Assembly: GCA_958299035.1 (NCBI GenBank)
Contig: CATQJL010000001.1
Span: forward strand, 47,308,444-47,372,443
Direction: 5' to 3'
Length of the DNA stretch: 64,000 nt
DNA from: Cylicocyclus nassatus
Taxonomy: Eukaryota > Nematoda > Chromadorea > Rhabditida > Strongylidae
Made by a program: the position numbers and the translations under genes. The notes beneath the pieces are model-generated. The model was not told the DNA's origin. It searched no databases and saw only the letters and a list, made by a program, of their open reading frames with translations. Below, one piece after another: positions 59,731 to 64,000 of this stretch. Position 1 is the first letter of the stretch. Every line of letters starts with the position of its first letter.

Positions 59731-62276
59731 TAGACATGATTATAGTACAGGCTCGTCCACGATGGCGCTAAACAACATGTAGAGTTGAGAAGGGATTTGA
59801 TGTTCAAGACTGTTTGTTCTGAGAACCGCATTCTTACAGATGTCTCGGAAATCTGGGAGCAACTTCCGCGATGCCTTTGATCACTTGATCAGCGTGCATT
59901 ACAGCCAATAACGCGTAATTTTTTATGTCTTTCACTATCTAAGGATCAAAATTTTTCTAAGCTGCTTAACAGCTCCTTATCATTTCATAAATCCATAAGA
60001 TTGTAACGGGACACGTTTGCTATTTAATCTAAACCTTCCAGAAATTAGTGGAAAATGCGTCTTAAATAGAATAGAAATAAATAGAAATTCTTTCTTTAAT
60101 CGTGAACTGGTCTAGGGGAGTGAGGGAGTTAGTAGCGGTCAAAGGATATAATTTCCTGCAGCTTATTGTACGTTTTTTGTTTCATAAATTTGTTCTAAAA
60201 TGTTATATGGGCTATGGGTTTTGACTTGTGTATACCGCAGATTGGACATATGATTGATATCCAGCGTCAAGCGTGAGGCCAGGCGCGAGAAGATACTATG
60301 GTTGAGAAATGTGAAGAATTAAATGTTGGTGTATGTTTTACGCTCATCAAAATTATAGTTCCACTGATTATTGCAAAAGTTGAATATGGTGTGGACAGCA
60401 TACCTGATAATTCACTACCAAAGTCAGCAATTTCCAAAACCTTCATTCCTTGATTTGCACCAATCGCAAAGTATGAAAAAATCCCACTTTGTGAAATGAA
60501 TGTGATTGTAGTCAGTACGTAACATCTATGAGCTCTGAAAACTATTACCTGCTGCAATTTCCAGTATTTTCTAGCATTTAAAAAGCGTCATTTTCAAACA
60601 TGATTAACTTGGTTCCAAAATAGAAACAGTCTTTTACTCATAACGAAGTACATACCTTATCATGCATACAAGGCGAATCTTTTTCGATTTTTCAACCGAG
60701 CCCCTCAGCCGCTTTAATGAATTTCGGAAAGCGATCCTTACCCCTCACTTTCTTAAGCATATACAGCACGGAATAGGGTCCTTTGGTTGCGAAGTCCTTT
60801 GGCGTGTCTGGGCTGGCTGATTTTGGGAAAAACTCCCTGCACCTTGTACGCATGAAATTAGGGTAATAGTCTTTGCTGATCCGTGTTAGCACATTAGAGG
60901 TGCTCCCAAATTCCAATCACCAATTTTTCGCATTGAGTGTTTTTCACTCCCTGGACCACCACAGAGCCAAAACAAGTTGAAGTAGTCTTATACACCTAGC
61001 GTACGCTCTACCTCAACCCATATGTCCCTCCTCTTCTGGCGCAGACTTTTTCGTGTTGTTTTCGTTGCCACGCCAGACCATGCGTCCGCAAAGAGGTGCA
61101 AGCCCGAAGCAAGCTTCACGCCAATCCGCGTCGTATTCAGAAGAGAATGGGTTGAGATGGAGGAACTTGAGATTGAAAAACTTGAAAAAGCGAACCTTTG
61201 AAGAAATGAGGAGATACTACGATCGGCGCTCAGCGGTGAAATTCACCACTCCGCCAGGGGAATGACTGTCGTCAACAGCATGCTGATTAATTTGACAACC
61301 GAAATCTCAGCCAAATTTCAATTATTCGTCTTATCTAGCACATACCTTAGGTCACCAAAGAAGCTTTTTGTTAAACTGCATAAGATTTCAGCATGCCAAA
61401 TTATCTCAACGATCTCTATAAACCGTTACCTATTACATTTTCTAGTGTTTCCTAACGTCTAAAAAGCTGAGTTTCAAACATGATTACTTGGTCACAAAAG
61501 TGAAAGAAATAGCCTTTTTGTAATCATAACGAAGCGTTGCTCTTTATCAGCCTATGATATAAATTTGATCTCATATCGCTTTCAAATAATGGAATAGTAA
61601 GTGCCCAAAATGTTAGTCACTGCTTTCTCACCTCGAGTGCTTCAAATCCATCGATAACCACAAAGCCAAAACAAGTCGAGATAAGCTCAAACACCTATTC
61701 TAAAATCTTGGAGGTTTATGCTAGCGAATCATATAAAACTAAGGTTATTTAATGATAAAGTTAATCGGGTCAGGCGCAACCCCTCAAAAGGTCAACCTGC
61801 CTGAGCTTTTGAGGGGTTGGGCCCCCTTAACTTGCCTTCAAAATCCAGAAATCGCTCCTTTCCTGGCATGAGTGTTGAGCTCATAGCTTCTTGCTAAAGT
61901 GGAAATTCGGAGCCGAACGCCCACCCTTAGAAAATCTATGGCCCTTTCAATAGGATGATTGAAATCAGCCTTCAAATTACGCGCGTGATTGCAAAGTACA
62001 ATCACAGAAAACCGGGTACAGTTTTCAAAAATCTAAAGCTCTGTAGAAAAGAGTATGTTTTCTAGAATTTCACCCTCTGAGGTTCCGGAGGTCAAGAGGA
62101 GGAAGGAGGGGTCGTTTGAGGGCTTTCATGGAGGGGGGTCGTTTTCGAAAGACTTGTGCCTGACCTCTTGTTCAACCCTGATTTCTGGCTCTCGCAGTTT
62201 GGCCTGGATTCTTGTCCATCCACCTCATCTCGGACTCATCCCATCATGTAGGTCTTTTGCCTTGTTTCTCCATTGC
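59731..62276. other. Intergenic with a decayed local duplication
   Basis: Segments at about 60400-61010 and 61280-61690 share phrases at an offset of 650-900 bp: TTTCAAACATGATTA(A)CTTGGT, CATAACGAAG and CA(C)AAAGCCAAAACAAGT. This suggests a tandem duplication now heavily diverged. A 59-codon plus-strand frame beginning at 61021 (MSLLFWRRLFRVV) and a 74-codon minus frame (60692-60916) are not recognised. A short inverted repeat, AACCCCTCAAAAG/CTTTTGAGGGGTT, lies at about 61780-61828. Confidence 0.4.
60370..60532 (-). pseudogene. Possible transporter (MFS, SLC17-like) remnant
   Basis: A TTTTCAG acceptor precedes a frame reading VLTTITFISQSGIFSYF, GANQGMKVLEIADF and SGMLSTPYSTFAIISG. A hydrophobic helix, then an EIA motif, then (N/S)TFA.I.G is reminiscent of the penultimate region of nematode SLC17-type anion transporters, but spacing differs by about three residues and no flanking exons were found. 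A second diverged copy of the same DNA near 61280-61345 carries stops. Confidence 0.22.
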
Positions 62277-62584
62277 CTTTAAAGGCACCGTCCACCCAAA
62301 ATGGAGGTTGACGAGATTATGATGGCATACTAGTGTGGGCTTCCACACTGGCGTACCCCAAGCTTCTCCGCAAAAGGCTGCTTCTGGAGAGAGAAATCCG
62401 CTCCGGAAGTAGCAAAGTAGGCCACTTGCATGGTTTATCTCTCGCCTGCGCTTGTTGCAGAGGGTAACAGGATTTTTTTGGGGGTTTCGCGGCTTGTCGA
62501 CTCCATAATCGGAATCAGGGCTTTTAGAAGGCCTGAAGGCGAAAAAACATTGAATTCGAGATTTTGGGTGGACGGTGCCTTTAA
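62277..62584. mobile_element. MITE with AAAGGCACCGTCCACCCAAAAT termini
   Basis: Twenty-two bases, AAAGGCACCGTCCACCCAAA(AT), are exactly inverted at the two ends, 308 bp apart. The interior is non-repetitive with CTTCTGGAGAGAGAAATCCGC. Overlapping 83- and 135-codon frames are incidental. Confidence 0.82.
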
Positions 62585-62855
62585 GATCAAATCTGCTGTA
62601 GCTCGCAATCAAGTATATAAGCAAAGTAAGAAGTGGTATGAGATAACACAAAATTGCGTCATTTCGTCACCTGTTCTGTGAGCGGAATCAAATGATGCTT
62701 GGCTTAGAGAAATTTGGTTCCGCGCGGCTGGATAAAGGCACGGTCGAGACGATAGAATTGGCAGTGCAGAGTGCTAGTTGGCCATGTACCCGGGACGAGA
62801 AGCGCAGGCTCAGTGTCATGGAAGCAAGGATGCGATGGAAGTTAGGAGTCACCCT
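62585..62855. other. Spacer, no gene seen
   Basis: Short spacer between two palindromic elements; nothing recognised. Confidence 0.3.
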
Positions 62856-63175
62856 CTCAGACAATCGCCGGGGGCAGGCGGGCACCGGAAAAATAGATTG
62901 CTGATCTCCCGCACCCCGCTCGCGGATTTTTTGGAGAGCAATCAGGACTTTTCGGAAGGCCGCTTGCTGAGTTCTCGATTCCTCAGAGATTCAGCAATAT
63001 ATCTGCAAAAGATAAGAGCGAAAAAAAATTCAACAGGCGGTCTCTCAAAAATCCGCTGACTCAGCAAGCGGTCTTCCGAAAAGTCCTGATTGCTTTCCAA
63101 AAAATCCGCGAGCGGGGTGCGAGAGATCAGCAATCTATTCTTCCGGTGCCCGCCTGCCCCCGGCGATTGTCTGAG
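62856..63175. mobile_element. Palindromic MITE, 320 bp
   Basis: CTCAGACAATCGCCGGGGGCAGGCGGGCACCGGAA at the left is matched in inverse at the right. The arms continue as CAATCAGGACTTTTCGGAAG(G/A)CCGCTTGCTGAG and leave a loop of about 80 bp. It is non-coding. Confidence 0.85.
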
Positions 63176-63567
63176 CTGAAGCACTACATCTGCAATGAAG
63201 TATACGATCCGAGATAGAAGTAGCTACATGATCAAAGAGGAAGAAAACAACTTACAATGGTATGGGCGTGTGCGCAGAAAAGAAAAAAGTCTTGCACTTT
63301 ATTCACTTCACTCGTTACACTTTGCTGTAGTGATCTCGCTTAAACTCCTTCTTCTCTTGTGCTACAATCTGGAGCACTCAAAGTTCGGGGTTCAAGAGGA
63401 GCGTGTTTCAATCAAACTCTCCAGTCCCGTCAGATTTGAAAGAGAAATCGTGAAAATTCAGTATGTTAATGGAGATACATAGCGTACTTCGCACCTTTGT
63501 GTCAGCTCGCCATTTTAGGAACAAGTTTGTTTCAAATGGTTTCTATGTAGCTCACCCATAGTTCTTT
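63176..63567. other. Spacer, no gene seen
   Basis: A 95-codon plus-strand frame (63195-63482) overlaps this stretch. It has a hydrophobic segment but no start context, domain or splice sites that would support a gene. Confidence 0.35.
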
Positions 63568-63829
63568 CTATCGTCGCCTCCCCGGCGTACGTTGGGCAGA
63601 GCTTTTGCGGACATGTCAACACGTTGGTGAACTTGTCAAGCCTCTACTTCAAAGCATGGTTCTTTGTACTCTCTAACCTTCCACGTTTATAAGCTGTTGT
63701 CACACGTGGCAGGGTGGTAGCGAGAGATCACAAAAAACAATGCCTCGTAGTAGAGGGTTAACAAGTTCACCAACGTGTTGAAATATCCGCAAAATCTCCG
63801 CTCAACGTACACCGGGGAGACGACGATAA
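63568..63829. mobile_element. Palindromic MITE, about 262 bp
   Basis: TATCGTCGCCTCCCCGGCGTACGTTG on the left pairs with CAACGTACACCGGGGAGACGACGATA on the right. The inner arms share TCAACACGTTGGTGAACTTGT. It is non-coding. Confidence 0.8.
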
Positions 63830-64000
63830 CAAATTGCTGACTATCAAAAATTTCGTTGTAACATTTGAAAGTGCAAATCTGCTTTTCACTCGGAAATTGT
63901 CAATAATCCGCGTCACGCCACAGTCTTAGGGGTTCATGGACATCAGAAAAATGTGCCACCCTACCGTAGGGTGGGAGACACAGTGCGAGTTACTGTAGGC
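63830..64000. other. Window edge
   Basis: Contains the short palindrome CCACCCTACCGTAGGGTGG at about 63957-63975. Nothing else is recognised, and the sequence is cut by the window end. Confidence 0.4.

Noticed and set aside
61053..61265. 70-codon frame rich in Arg/Lys (KKRTFEEMRRYYDRR)
   Set aside because: It overlaps another frame of similar quality and has no domain or splice support, so neither can be preferred.

Overview
The window looks like nuclear DNA of a nematode. The evidence is: 49-72 nt introns with TTTCAG-type acceptors, probable spliced-leader acceptor sites a few bases before start codons, an intact nematode-style alpha-amylase, and a very high load of palindromic non-autonomous DNA transposons in AT-rich DNA. 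A clade V (strongylid or hookworm-like) worm is my best guess; this is inference only. I see no prokaryotic, organellar or viral gene, and no rRNA, tRNA or CRISPR array.

Layout. The first 33 kb is almost entirely repeats. It holds a GC-rich hairpin near 1.7 kb, a 3.7-kb two-class satellite (5.8-9.5 kb, about 19 units of about 194 bp), a chain of palindromic elements (10-23 kb) including a Tc1-like one (11.7-13.2 kb) and mariner-like ones, and a 5.2-kb element with about 1-kb terminal inverted repeats (25.7-31.0 kb). That large element carries two spliced exons resembling a BEN DNA-binding domain.

From 33.7 to 42.2 kb lie three small plus-strand genes for secreted peptides of 60, 89 and 86 residues. 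They share one architecture: a probable SL acceptor, a signal-peptide exon ending in a phase-1 intron, then a compositionally biased peptide exon (GGRR, repeated GRR with His/Arg/Tyr/Pro, or a His run). They may form a fast-evolving local family of neuropeptide-like or antimicrobial-like secreted peptides. I find no recognisable homologue by eye.

From 48.5 to 51.8 kb on the minus strand is a complete 19-exon alpha-amylase of 708 residues. It has all GH13 catalytic residues, a Pro-rich linker and a C-terminal extension. Just upstream is a tandemly duplicated 128-bp block with a TGATAA (GATA-factor-type) site in each copy, consistent with gut expression. The last 12 kb (52-64 kb) is again mainly palindromic elements, including a 1.66-kb Tc1-like foldback element, plus a decayed local duplication that may contain a transporter remnant.

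Limits: all exon structures were worked out by hand from splice signals and reading frame. Element families are named from terminal sequences only; no database comparison was possible.
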